Source: Pyrenula massariospora
Taxonomy: Eukaryota; Ascomycota; Eurotiomycetes; Pyrenulales; Pyrenulaceae
DNA: 64,000 nt
Reading direction: 5' to 3'
Assembly: GCA_021030905.1 (NCBI GenBank)
Contig: JAGFMI010000018.1
Span: 62,001 to 126,000 of the forward strand
The notes below the pieces were generated by a model, which did not search any database, was not told the DNA's origin, and was given only the letters and a program-made list of their open reading frames with translations. A program made the translations under genes and the position numbers. Below, piece after piece: positions 25,917 through 36,593 of the stretch. Position 1 is the first letter of the stretch, and every line of letters starts with the position of its first letter.

Positions 25917-27415
25917 CTAAGCACCAGTAGGTATGCCAGTGGCCATCTTGTTCTCAAGCTTATACGGCCAGCCGCCAGTAGCCTGCTTCCGGCTCAGGCT
26001 CTTAGGATCCAAGAAAGGCTCCTCACCCATCGTCATGCAGCGCCATCCGACCCGGTTCCCCACCTCGAAATGGTCGTATGTTCCGGCGTGGAATGTGCAT
26101 CGATTATCCCATATGGCTTTGTGTTACACTCTTGGTTAGATTTCGGTCGGAATCGCTTGAACAGGGAGGTAATAGACAGCGAATGGAACGAAAACTTACC
26201 GAGATCTCCAGGACCCTCCCAGTGGAATCGCACCTGCGTATCCCAGTTGTCGAGTATTAGCCGCGTGATCTTGTCAAAGATCTGTGCACTTTCCGCCTCG
26301 GTGACGTCGTCGATCTCAAAACAGTTGGTGCCATAGCCGAAGAGGCTCTTCCACCCGGTGATGGGGTGTGTGCGGACCAGTGGGTGATGGCTAGAGAAGG
26401 ACAGGCCAGTGTTGCCGGCGGCGCCACGTGGGCCCTTGTCCATGCTGTCTGGTTCCTTTGCGCCGATCTCAGCCAGAGAGGGTGAGTGATGGTGTGCAGT
26501 CATGGACTCGAAGAAACGCTGGTATGGGGGTGAGAGACGGTCGTAGAGCTCGTAGCCGCTGGCCCAAAGGGTATCTAGGAGGATTTTAGTATTGGAGCTA
26601 GTGGATGACAAGATAGCAGTATCCGTGCAAGAAGTTGATTATGCATGTGGAAGAAAAGGTTTAAGAGATGGGCCAACGGCATGGTGCGTTGAGCTGAGTG
26701 AGGCGTGTTGCTTTCGCTCAATGCTGCAACTCAGCTGCGCCTTGATTATGATAAGATATGTACAAGAATTGAGGAAAGATCATCGGCAGTCGTCGGGATA
26801 TTCATCCCTTCACAGAACAGATTTAGGTTGCAGAAGGAAATCGACATACCTCCGCCCGTCTGCGGTCGCTCACCAAGCCTCAGGACTGTGTAACTCGGCG
26901 GCATCTTCTCAAAGCTCGAGTCAGTGTGAATCTCCCTGACATGGCTTTGTTTTGGCATTCCAGCTTTAATTGGCTTGTTATACTGTTTCATGAGGCGATC
27001 CGGGTCGACCTTTCCCATCTCTGGGTCGGGTCCCTGCATCGAGAGCAGAGAGTGGCGGTAGAAGCCATTCTCCTTGGGTGCGCCGGAGAGCTCGTTCACG
27101 CGGCGGCAGAACTGCTTTTGAGTCTCGTCTGTGATATTGTCCTGGTTACGGAAAAAAATTACACCGCGCTGTGAAACTTCAGGGAGACAAGCATCAGCTC
27201 ATTGTCTTTTGCTTAGAAATGACGAGCGTACGGAGTAGGACAAGATCTCTGAGTAAGTCATCCGAGTTTGGGGCCTTCAGCCACTCTGTAACGTCGACAC
27301 CGCGAAACTCGCTGCCAATGGCTGGCGTCAGCGGCACGCATTCAAATTCAGACAGGGATCCTGTATCGGGAAAAGGGGGATAAACGGATGGAGGAGAAAC
27401 GTCAATGGAGCCCAT
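25917..27415 (-). CDS. TauD/TfdA-type Fe(II)/2-oxoglutarate dioxygenase
   Basis: Probable hydroxylase or desaturase that uses 2-oxoglutarate and O2. Four exons (27415-27232, 27176-26850, 26574-26200, 26116-25917) join in frame to about 361 residues, normal for fungal TauD-like proteins. Junctions restore the family pattern: LVLL-LSQRGVIFFRNQD, QTGG-DTLWASGY, and GDL-AIWDNRCTFHAGTYDH. The iron triad is visible: HTD near residue 145 (REIHTDSSFE) and the distal His in CTFHAGTYD near 305. The 2-oxoglutarate-binding Arg is probably in the GNRVGWRCM region. The second intron is 275 bp, unusually long here. The gene is divergent from an MFS transporter and lies inside the FAS/citrate synthase/CAD cluster, so oxidation of the alkyl-itaconate or alkylcitrate intermediate is the likely role. 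The true substrate is unknown. Confidence 0.92.
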
Positions 27416-28074
27416 CTTGGCAGTTCTTGGCAATTAGTTAAAATCTTCTTTCGTATAAAGTAGCAATGCAAATGTTTGTTGTTCCCACAAGCTTTCGTTC
27501 GACAACTAACCCAATTGTCGTTACCATTTGAATAAATATCCTGCCTAGGACGGAACTACATGTTGCTCTCCGTCGCAAGCAGCATTGCTATCCTCCGCAA
27601 CATTTGCTTAGAGGTGCGAGATGCGCGAGGCCAATCGGGCTCGAGGACTTGGTCGCAGAAGTCGTCACCAAGTTTTATGTGGGACGCCGGGACAAACTCG
27701 GTTATTATTTCTGCGCCAAGCCCCTCGGGCCTCAGACGCCGAAACGCGACAGGAGCGACTGGGGTGGAATGCTCCCCTCGCTGCTTCCCTAACACTCGAT
27801 AATTTTGGATACCCAAGGTAGGCACCTCAGTGCCCAAGGTATTCCTTCCAGCTTCGACTTGATTTCTAAGCCGGCTTGGTAAACGGCCGTCATTGGGTAG
27901 CGACTATGGAGACGCCTCTGATCACGTGATTTTTATTTACATGGAAGCTTCTTCTGTATCTCTTGGAAACTTGGCTTTTTGTGTTACAAGCATGTCAAAA
28001 TCCTCTCTTCGAGTAATATCGAAGCAGCACATTGACGGCTACTACAAGTACACAACCAAACCTGTGCTTCTGCG
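27416..28074. promoter_or_regulatory. Divergent promoter of dioxygenase and MFS genes
   Basis: This 659 bp region lies between the start codons of two divergent cluster genes. Frames across 27.56-27.84 kb are open on both strands but show no family pattern. A CCG-N10-CGG pair lies at 27871-27886. Confidence 0.55.
27871..27886. promoter_or_regulatory. Candidate everted CCG-N10-CGG site
   Basis: CCG and CGG triplets are separated by 10 bp. The same spacing occurs in the CAD/MFS divergent promoter near 34.1 kb. With six fixed bases, chance matches are expected in a window this large. Confidence 0.2.
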
Positions 28075-29777
28075 ATGGCAGAGCCAGCAGCTATGAAGCC
28101 ACCCAACGGGAGCTCTTCTTCCGATGTGACAGCTTCAGTGCAGGACAAGGACCTCGAGAAGGCCTCATCGACACAGGGTGACGCATACTCGGTCAATGGA
28201 CAACCACCAGAGCGTGATCCAGAGATGCAAACCCCAGGTCCAGGCTCAACGAAGACAGAGGAATCAAATATTGTGGTCTGGGAAGAAGGAGACAAGGACA
28301 ACCCCTACACTTGGCCACTATCGCGCAAGTGGTTAATGACCATTTTGCTTGTCATGGGAGTGCTGTTTGTAAACATTGGAACCAGCGTCCTCAGCGGCTC
28401 AGGTAATGCTATTGGAAAGGAGTACCACCAATCGAGAGAGATTACGGTCTTAATTACCACTTGCTTCCTCTTGGTAAGTCGGTTGAGCAGAATTTTGCAA
28501 TTTCTCTAATGATGTCGTCTGCAGGGCTTCACCTTTGGCCCGCTGATGTTTGGACCGCTATCGGAGCGTCTGGGAAGGAAGATTCCCATTGCCATCGGAT
28601 TGACTGGTTTCTCGACCTTTTGTCTGCCCGTCGCCCTAGCTCAAAACTACTACACTATTCTCATCTCAAGATTCTTTGGAGGCTTATTCGGTTCTGCTTC
28701 GATGGCCACGACTGGCGGCGCGATATCAGATATCTGGCCAGATCCAGTATCCAGGGGCATCGGAATGGATCTGTTCATGTTAACCGGATTCCTTGGTCCG
28801 ATAGCTGGCCCAATAGTTGGCAACTTTATTACGCAGAGCCACCTAGGCTGGAGGTGGACGATGTGGATAACGGCTATATTTGCATACACGTGCACGATTC
28901 TCGTTATTCTCGTGTTGCCCGAGACCTACGCTCCAGTGTTGTTGACAAGGAAAGCTGCAAGACTTCGACACAAGACTAAGAATTGGGCTCTACACAGCAA
29001 GATTGAGGAAAGAGAAACTACGTTAAGTGGCTTTGCGAGAGCCTATCTAATGCGTCCGTGGCGTAAGTCGTCGCTTGGTTCCTCCACCTACTCAGCTAAT
29101 GTGTGTCTCCAGTGCTTCTCACCACAGAGCCTATCTATCTTGTCATCACTATATACATGGGCTTCGTCTACGGCGTGCTCTTCCTCTTCTTCGAGGGCTT
29201 CCCAATTGCTTTCACAGAAGTCCGTGGCTGGAAGCCGCAGATCGCATCTCTCCCCTTTATTAGTCTCGGGATTGGCGTTACGATTGGAGTTTTCTACACC
29301 GTTTACGATGCTCGCACGACCTTTAAGCGGCACGTTGATGCAGCTACTGCTGAAGGGCGCCGTCCCGAGCCCGAAATTCGGCTCCCCCCAATGGCAGTTG
29401 GTGGCGCAGTCCTCCCCGCCGGCTTCTTCTGGGCGGCATGGACCAGTCACCCGAGCACGCCATGGCCCGCACAGGTTGTCGCGTACGCATTTATAGGCTT
29501 TTCGATTGACCTGATTTTCATCCAAGGGCTCAAGTACATTGTGGACGTCTATCTCAACGTGGCGAACAGCGCAATCTCCGGGAACACTTTTGCTCGCTCA
29601 TTTTTCGGAGCTGGCTTCCCGTTGTTTGCCGTGGGGATGTATCACAATCTCGGTGTCCCATGGGCGACGAGCTTGTTGGGATTCATCTCCTTGGCCATGG
29701 CACCGGTGCCATTGCTGTTCCATCGCTATGGGAAGAAGATCAGGTCATTCTCAAAGAACGCGCTTTCAGACGTCTAG
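28075..29777 (+). CDS. MFS transporter, DHA1-like drug/metabolite exporter
   Basis: Probable plasma-membrane proton antiporter exporting the cluster product. Three exons (28075-28473, 28525-29062, 29113-29777) join in frame to about 533 residues. A hydrophilic N-terminal tail of about 85 residues precedes the first membrane helix (WLMTILLVMGVLFVNIG). The loop between helices 2 and 3 carries the MFS signature GPLSERLGRK, and WEEGDKDNPYTWPLSRKW before helix 1 is typical of fungal polyamine/drug pumps. Helices continue through ITAIFAYTCTILVILVL and, after a central loop, a second set of hydrophobic segments. The ATG chosen starts the hydrophilic tail. It is divergent from the dioxygenase gene. 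Substrate is not predictable beyond the drug/organic-acid exporter type. Confidence 0.93.
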
Positions 29778-30398
29778 CGCATATCGAATCTTCGGGGTAA
29801 TCAAAGTTCGGCGAAGAAAATCTCGTTGAAATCAAATGGTGTTTTTCAAAGGAACAAAGGGCATGTTCTCAGCTTCGGGAGACACATGGGCGGGGATTAG
29901 CAAGCTTGCTAGGCATTCATAGGCGTTGGTTCATTAGACTAGTTAGCGAGCAATCGCAACCTTACATAAGGTAGAGATTTGTACAACTTAAAATATCGTA
30001 TCTTTAAAGTCGCCTGAGACAGCAGCTCGTGTCGTCGAGGTTCGTTCGAGTAACTTGCCTTAGAGGTCAAATAGAGTTTCGCTTTACTGGGGAAGGTGTG
30101 CCGGGTAGACTTTTCATGTATGAGGTTGCTCGGAGTGGAGATGACTACACCGAGCGCGCGGATCACATTGGTTACAACCTTCTTCCGAGCTCCATTATGG
30201 TGGTTCTAGGAAAGCTTCTGGCTGATCCTTTGTTCGTCATAGCTCCACCACGCTATATTCGACACCGATTTCCTCTTGACCATAAAAGATCTGGGACTTG
30301 ATCTTAGAAACGTAGGTATACGTAAGTCTGCACTTATTTTCCTTCAGCACGTGATCATTTCCTCAGAAAGCCTTCCCCAGCAACCTCAATATCTCAAC
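29778..30398. other. Intergenic region between MFS and SMP-30 genes
   Basis: About 620 bp that should hold the MFS 3' UTR and the SMP-30 promoter. A plus-strand frame continues upstream of the chosen SMP-30 ATG, but only from a TTG, so I do not extend the gene. Confidence 0.45.
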
Positions 30399-31672
30399 AT
30401 GCAATCTCCCCTCCTCCCTTCTCACTTCTCTTCGGCTGCTCCAATCGCCCACCCTTGTCCCTCCTACCCATTCCCCAGCGTCGCCTGCCTCCACCGCTAT
30501 GGCTCCGTCCTCCCGGAACCATTCGAGCGGACTATCATCCCCGTTCCTATGGACACAGACACCTACTCCAGCACGTCCGTCCCTGCCGATTCCTCCTTCG
30601 AAGCCGTGAGCCAAGCCGACTTCCTCCTCTTTGATGCAGAGCGCGGCACTGAGATCCTCGGCGACAGCCCCGCAGTGGAATTCATGTTCAAAATAGACGA
30701 TATCCCGCATGAAGGGCCGGCCTGGGAGCCAGAGCTGAATCTGCTCTACTTTACACGGTTAAGGCCGGAGCCGGTAGGGCAGTATGTGGTAGACCTAAAT
30801 GCGGAACCGCCGAAGTTGGAGACGAGGATCAGTGATCCGCCGCTGGTGGTACCGGTGGGTGCGACATATCATGAAGGGCGACTTATTTTTTGTGGGAGTG
30901 CCACGAGGAGTGGAGAGTATGTTCCAGGTTTGTATGCGCTGGACGCGAAGACTGGAAAGGTGGAGACTTTGGTGAACAACTATTTTGGATATAATTTTGC
31001 CTTGTGTAACGACCTAGCGGTGGCGAAGAATGGAGATGTTTGGTTCACGGATGATTGTACGTTTTCCATATAGGCCAACAGAGATGGTAGAGGTGGCGGA
31101 AGACAACGAGAGCTTGCTAACGGCTGGCAGGGTACATGCGCGTGATTCCGGACTTGCAGCGCAACAAGACGATCCAGATGGGTACCGGAGTCTGGCGGTA
31201 TCGGCCTTCAACGGGACTTACGCAGATTGTCTCCACGGCATTTGACCAGCCAAATGGCATAGCATTCTCGCCTGACGGGAAAACGGTCTACATTACCGAC
31301 ACAGGAGCTGATGCAGTTTCCCAGAAGAACGAGCTGCTCCACTATCAGTCATACGGGCCTCGGACGGTATATGCCGCTGACGTGTTGTCATCAGGGACCG
31401 GCATGACCAACATTCGGCCTATCTTCCACGGGCAAGATCGAGTTCCAGACGGGATCCGGGTGGCGAAGAACGGATATGTGGTGGCAGCCACAGGACATGG
31501 CGTGGACGTACTGGACGAGTTTGGCGTACATGTCATGCGCGTGCAAACAAATTTCACAGTCGTGAACCTGGCGTGGGCGGGAAGAGAAAGCACAGATCTC
31601 TGGATGATCGGCCAGGGAGGCGTTGGACGTGTAAAGTGGGCACTGGAAGGGAGGAAGCTGAAATGGGATTAA
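30399..31672 (+). CDS. SMP-30/gluconolactonase-like protein (putative lactonase)
   Basis: Beta-propeller hydrolase family that opens or forms lactones using a divalent metal. Two exons (30399-31056, 31131-31672) give about 399 residues; the 74-bp intron has a GCTAAC branch site and joins WFTDD to WYMRVIPD. Family features appear in order: the metal-ligand Glu in HEGPAWEPELN, NDLAVAKNGDVWFTD, PNGIAFSPDGKTVYITDT, and PDGIRVAKNGYVVAATG near the C-terminus. The first 90 residues are Ser/Pro-rich and could include a weak secretory leader; this is not clear. The ATG at the exon start is the first after an upstream in-frame TTG. Being inside the alkylcitrate cluster suggests lactone formation or hydrolysis on the product. 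Similar lactonase genes occur in the oryzine-type clusters, from memory. Confidence 0.9.
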
Positions 31673-32143
31673 GCCGGGGCTATCATTACCGGAGCAAAAC
31701 GAAGACGCGTGGCATTAGGAGCAAATAATCCAACGACAAGGCGTAGGATGGAGAAGCTCAGAACAAAGGTGTTACATCGTGAATACCTTGGAGAGGTAAT
31801 TTTAAGGATAAAAAGGGTAGGTAGGTCGAGTTTCGGAAGGGGAAAGGAATTACGGTCATTAATGGACCATTTTCGTCTCCGGGTGGTGCTTTGTCGAAGA
31901 GTGGTTCTGGAAAACCATGGAGACAAACAGAAGAGTCTAGAAGATGCAATTCATGAAGCTCAATTATTACTGTTCCTAACCCGGTCTCGACGCGCTTCGA
32001 GGTGCCAAGGCTTTTAGCGCGTTTTCTCGCAATTTGCCGTGAAATATCGACTCTCGCTATAATATTACTGCTATCAAATACTTGTCGCCCATTATCCCAA
32101 CGCACCTTGGGCATTCGGTACATTCCTCATCCGAGCCATGAAA
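31673..32143. other. Convergent 3' intergenic region
   Basis: Gap of 471 bp between the convergent SMP-30 and CAD-like genes. Open frames on both strands are short and unrecognised. It probably holds the two 3' UTRs. Confidence 0.5.
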
Positions 32144-33796
32144 TTAGACCTTAGGATGCCCGTTGGTCAATGGTACCCTCCATAATGACGTGGCCGCCAG
32201 CAGATCCAGCAATTCTTCAACGTCGTCTAGCTGGTCCAACTCTAGCACCTTCTTCTCTATCTCCGCGCGGCGCTTCTCGCCGACCACAGGGCCCGCAAGT
32301 CTTCGAAATTTGTCCAGGATTTCTGAATTGTCCAGGATCGGGGTAAAGCCCTTGGGCCACGGTGTTGAGCCCTCAACGGTGAACCCATCGAAAAATCGTA
32401 CAACCACTCGAGCCCCAGACAGTCGGTTTGGCTGGTCGAATTCAGTACTATGATGACAAACAGTCTTTCTCGTAAGTTCCCAGATATCATCACGGTCAAG
32501 CTTGTCATCCTCAAATTGTTCGGCAAGGACCTGACCGTCAACGAGCTGAACGGCACCAATATATGGTGCACTCATTTGGCCTCCCGTGGCTGTGACCGGC
32601 CGTTCGGGTACCCATCCGTCATGTGCGAAGATGGCTTCGGATAAGTATACAGTAATTTCTTGGATGTCTTTTAGCTTCTCTCGAGCAAAACGTTCCGGAT
32701 GTGCCTGCTGCATTTTTTGAAGAACCTCAATTTGTCCGTGGCACCCTCCAACACATGCATGAAGCTTGATACGAATGAGATTCGTGTGCCACAGCTGACC
32801 AAGTTGGTCGGTGACTTCTTCGAGCTTATAAGGAGGCGTTCTGCCGTTGCCAGCACTGAACATTTTTAGGAAGCCGCCATATGGGCGTTCGAAAACTTTT
32901 TTGATCCCCCCGTAGCCCGAGCGAGCTAACAGCGATCCAAGCAATCCGTTGCGAGATGCAAAAGCGTGCTGCATTCGTTTGACCATGCCCTCGTACTGTG
33001 CAGACATGAGCCCACCGGCCTGGGTGCAAGCAATACCGATTGCGAATTCAGTATCCGACGCTGACAGCTCAAACAGCTTGCTTGCTGCGGCAGCGCTTGC
33101 AGGGCAGCCAAAGACTGGGCCACTATGCCAGCCTCGGGATAGCAGATCCTTCCCATATAACGCACCTCCCGCTCTTGGACCGGTCTCGAAGCCAACAATC
33201 GCAGCAAGAAGGAACTTAGAGCCTGGAACTACCTTGGAACTCTCCTTTGATCTATTCTTTTCGGCCTCGGCCGCGGCGAAGATTGCAGGAAGTACGACGC
33301 TCGCGGAGTGCAGGGGATTTTCGCTATGATAGTCGTCTAGCTCCATAGATTGAATGAAAGAGCCATTCACGAGGGCAGCGGCGAGAGGTCCAAGTCGCTA
33401 TCAAGAAATGAGTGTCAGCCAGTTACCTAAGGAGACAATTTGCTACCTATAATGAGCTGATTCCTTGCGCTCCAGGTTGAGAATAAGGCGCATTGTTTTT
33501 CCGTTAAGGGGGAAGATAAATGCTCGGAAAGGATTATGTGTCAATACACTAACCTTCTCTCGTCCTATCACCCTTGATTTGCCTTCAGGCTCGAACTCGT
33601 CTATTGCTTCGGCGGCGAGTTGAGACCATGGAGCTTGCGAGCCCACGATACCACAGCCGATTCCATCTAGGATGAGATACTTTGCGCGCTTTTGGATTTC
33701 TGTTGGGACATCTGACATGCTGAGCTTCTCGATCCATTGACAGAGCGTTTCTGTCACCGGCGGTTGTTCATCTTCAAGTGAATGATCCACCGTCAT
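32144..33796 (-). CDS. MmgE/PrpD family, cis-aconitate decarboxylase-like
   Basis: Probable decarboxylase turning an alkyl cis-aconitate into an alkyl-itaconate; the family includes the itaconate enzyme CadA of Aspergillus terreus and animal Irg1. Two exons (33796-33554, 33397-32144) give about 498 residues, close to CadA. The 156-bp intron joins SRVIGREK to RLGPLAAALVNG. Patterns shared with CadA, from memory, include RAKYLILDGI near residue 42, SMELDDYHSENPLHSAS near 100, IACTQAGGLMSAQYEGMVKR, and YGGFLKMFSAGNGR. No targeting sequence is evident. It is divergent from the second MFS gene. With the PrpD-like dehydratase and citrate synthase it completes the three-step alkylcitrate-to-alkyl-itaconate route. 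Unsubstituted itaconate is a possible alternative product, but the dedicated FAS argues for an alkyl chain. Confidence 0.93.
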
Positions 33797-34620
33797 ATCG
33801 AAAGTTCTTCCTATTCAGTCACTATCTAATCTATGCTTCTCTGGAATAAAAATATCAATATCGCGATACTGTGATGCCGTGGATAGGACTCAGTTTACTG
33901 GAATACGTGTGCGAGTCTCGGCAAGTTTTATGTTAACATAAACGGAAAGAAAATCGTGTAGACTCTCGAACAACCACTTTAGATGTCCATCCTTGATTAC
34001 GGAATCTGGTGCCATTTTCCGATCCAGATAGTTCCTGACTTGTCGCTAGTTCCATACTTTCCGACATGCCAGCCCGGTAAAGATATGCAGCTGCGCGAAT
34101 GTTTTCCGATACCTATCTCGGAACATACGGGGTTCTGGTCAGTCAGCCATTAGCGCGAGACAGGTCGAGTACCTCACAGGCTTTGTCATGTCCCAAGACT
34201 CGCTCTGTCCCTCCGCTCAATTCAATCTTCCCGATGGTTCGGCAACTTTCCTCGTGCCTCCGAAAGCCACTTCGGCTCCCCGGTTAGGCACGCCAAGGCC
34301 TGCAGATTCCCGCCAGCGCCGAATGACCGCTATACTGGAGTTTACCTGCACAACCACCGACCATTGGCCGTTCAGTTGCAGCAATCTTCGCGCTTCGACC
34401 GGGCACTTGACCTGTCTCACAACACAGTGATCAATATGGACTCGTCCAAATTGACTTTGTCTATGCCTTTTCTGATCCGTCTAAAGAGACGATTGTCCTG
34501 GAAGCGGGGAAGCCGGCCACAATTGCTGGAAGATACGAGTTACCAGAGCTTGCTTGGGCGAGTTGAAAATATTCCCAGTGCAAAATCCTTGGATGAGCCA
34601 TTGCTCGTGCTAGTCTGGCC
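33797..34620. promoter_or_regulatory. Divergent promoter of CAD-like and MFS genes
   Basis: This 824 bp region lies between the start codons of two divergent genes. It holds a TTCCGA/TCGGAA inverted repeat near 34.11 kb. Open frames at 34.2-34.6 kb overlap on both strands and match no family. Confidence 0.55.
34104..34123. promoter_or_regulatory. Candidate site TTCCGA-N8-TCGGAA
   Basis: Perfect 6-bp arms with an 8-bp spacer, equal to an everted CCG-N10-CGG pair. It lies about midway between the divergent starts. Zn2Cys6 binding is possible but unproven. Confidence 0.3.
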
Positions 34621-36296
34621 ATGACTGTGGACGAGTCCGTGAATGAGCGAACCAGCCTCCTTTCCACTCCGGCGCCAAGGCGTCACTCTGATGAAGAGAA
34701 TGGAGCGACACAGAAAATTCCAGAGGTAAGTCTAAGTTTATCCAAGGATAGTAATGAATCAAAGCACTAACCGGGTTGGCATGTCCTAGGTCACTTGGGA
34801 TGGACCTTTTGACAAGGCAAATCCCAAGAACTGGCACTCCTTCCGTAAATGGACGTGCGCGATAGTCGTCTCAGTGTACTACGTGACTGCACCGACCGCA
34901 TCTTCAATGGTTGTCCCGGCGATGCCGGCTCTCACACGTGATCTCAATATTCACTCATCGGATGTTACTCAGCTCACGCTCTCTATCTACGTACTTGGCT
35001 GGGGGATTGGGCCGCTAATTCTGGGGCCGGTATGTGCATCCCAAGGCTATCTCTGTTTAGCATGTTGACTTTCATCTAGCTGTCAGAGATTTATGGACGG
35101 GCACCGCTGTTACATATTGGGCAATTTGGCTTCCTCTTGTTTAATGCGCTCTGTGGCCTAGCCAACGACCAGAACACCTTCCTCCTGTTGAGATTTATCA
35201 GCGGCGTATTTGGAAGCGGCCCATTCGCAGTAGGTATTTCTCTTATGATTTAAAATAAAGCTAATGTCCTGCCTTGAAGCTCAGCGCCAGCGTTCTAAGC
35301 GATCTTTGGGAGAAAGATGAGCGTGGCCTCTCTCTTGCCATCTACAATGTCATGCCACTGCTCGGTCCAACTCTTGGTCCACTCCTTGGGGCTTACATTA
35401 TCGAGCACCGCTCATGGCAAGAAATCTTCTATGTCTGCTCTATCATCACAGCTGTTCTCCTAGTCATTGGGATCTTTCTCTTACCAGAGACCTTTGGTCC
35501 CCTAATCCTCTATCGTAAGCGAATGAAGCTGCTCAAGGAAGGCGGTTACGACATCTCGCGCTATTCCGAAGGCATCTCCGAGCGTCTCACCAAGCTCGTC
35601 AAAGTCGACCTCGCCCGCCCCTTCATCCTCCTCGGCACCCAGCCCATCGTCCAATACCTCGCCCTCTACATGGGCTTCCTCTTCGGCCTCAACCACCTCA
35701 CCATCTCCACCTTCCACGCCCTCTGGCGCAACGTCTACCACGTCTCCGACCTCACCGCCTCCTACCACTACATCTTCATCAGCCTCGGCTGCATCTGCGG
35801 CGCCCAGTCCGCCGGCCCGCTCAACGACCGCATCTACGCCCACTTCAAGCGCCGCAACGGCGGCCGCGACTGCCCCGAGTACCGCACCCACCTCATGATT
35901 CCCGCCGCCATCATCGTCCCCACCGGCCTCCTGCTCTACGGCTGGTCCGCCACCGCCAGGATGCCCTGGATCGTGCCCGACGTCGGCATCGCGGTGTACT
36001 CTTTCGGCCTGCTGATGGGGTTCCTGTGCATTCAGGCGTATATTCTGGACTGCTATCCTGTCTATGCCGCCTCGGCGATGGGCGCAATGACGGTGTTGAG
36101 GGCGCTGGCTGGGTTTGCGCTTCCGATTTTCGCGCCGAATATGTATGCAAAGCTGGGGTATGGGTGGAGTAGTACACTGTTGGCGGGGATAGCGTTTGTG
36201 ATTGGCGGAGGAGCGCCATGGTTACTGAGAGAGAAGGGCGAGTACTTGAGGAAGAAGAGTCCGTATGCGGCGGGCGATGTGGAGTTTGTTTTGTGA
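34621..36296 (+). CDS. MFS transporter, DHA1-like, second cluster pump
   Basis: Probable membrane exporter. Four exons (34621-34725, 34790-35029, 35080-35229, 35280-36296) join in frame to about 503 residues. Exon 1 encodes a short hydrophilic tail; exon 2 begins with VTWDGPFDKANPKNW, the usual lead into helix 1 of fungal drug pumps. The signature GPLSEIYGRAP spans the exon 2-3 junction. NVMPLLGPTLGPLLGAYI, before a WQEIFYV segment, is typical of the helix 5-6 region. The C-terminal half has further helices ending in KGEYLRKKSP. The last exon is much richer in C at third positions (35.6-36.0 kb) than its neighbours, which gives a misleading long antisense frame. It is divergent from the CAD-like gene and probably the right edge of the cluster. 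Two pumps may act on different intermediates or membranes. Confidence 0.92.
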
Positions 36297-36474
36297 AGCT
36301 CCGTAAATAACATAGTCATAGAGTGCGGACTTACAACATGGTCGTGGGAGGACGTTTTCAAAAAGACTAGAAAGAGCGAGCGGTATAGAATTACGTAAAA
36401 TAGAACTGATAGATGAAAATCAACCGTTGTTACTTGGTTTATGCCGAGATTCGGAACTGGAGCAAAAATGCAAA
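36297..36474. other. Short gap between MFS and 5S rRNA genes
   Basis: Likely the MFS 3' UTR plus the 3' flank of the minus-strand 5S gene. The RNA polymerase III terminator (T run on the minus strand, seen as an A run near 36.47 kb on the plus strand) is at its right edge. Confidence 0.4.
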
Positions 36475-36593
36475 ACATACAACAGCAGGTATTCGCTGGT
36501 GGTCACCCACCCAACTACTAACCTGCCGGCGTGTGGCTTAAGTACGGCTGAGCGAACGGGAAGCCCTGTTCTCCACACCCTATGGTCGTATGT
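36475..36593 (-). rRNA. 5S ribosomal RNA
   Basis: On the minus strand the sequence starts ACATACGACCATAGGGTGTG and closely follows the Neurospora-type 5S rRNA I remember, including GAACAGGGCTTCCCG, CAGCCGTACTTAAGCCACAC and GGTGACCACCAGCGAAT. The ends ACATAC and GTATGT pair to form the closing helix I. Length is about 119 nt, as expected. The gene carries the internal control region of RNA polymerase III 5S genes. It stands alone between protein genes, in line with the dispersed 5S arrangement of many filamentous ascomycetes. It appears complete, with a T run just downstream. Confidence 0.95.

Noticed and set aside
35502-35891. Long antisense frame inside the second MFS gene
   Set aside because: Caused by strong C bias at third positions of the MFS exon; the product is Val/Ala/Glu low-complexity sequence.
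6676-36296. Maleidride-type PKS cluster as an explanation
   Set aside because: No polyketide synthase, ketosteroid isomerase-like or PEBP-like gene is present; the chain source is the FAS pair.
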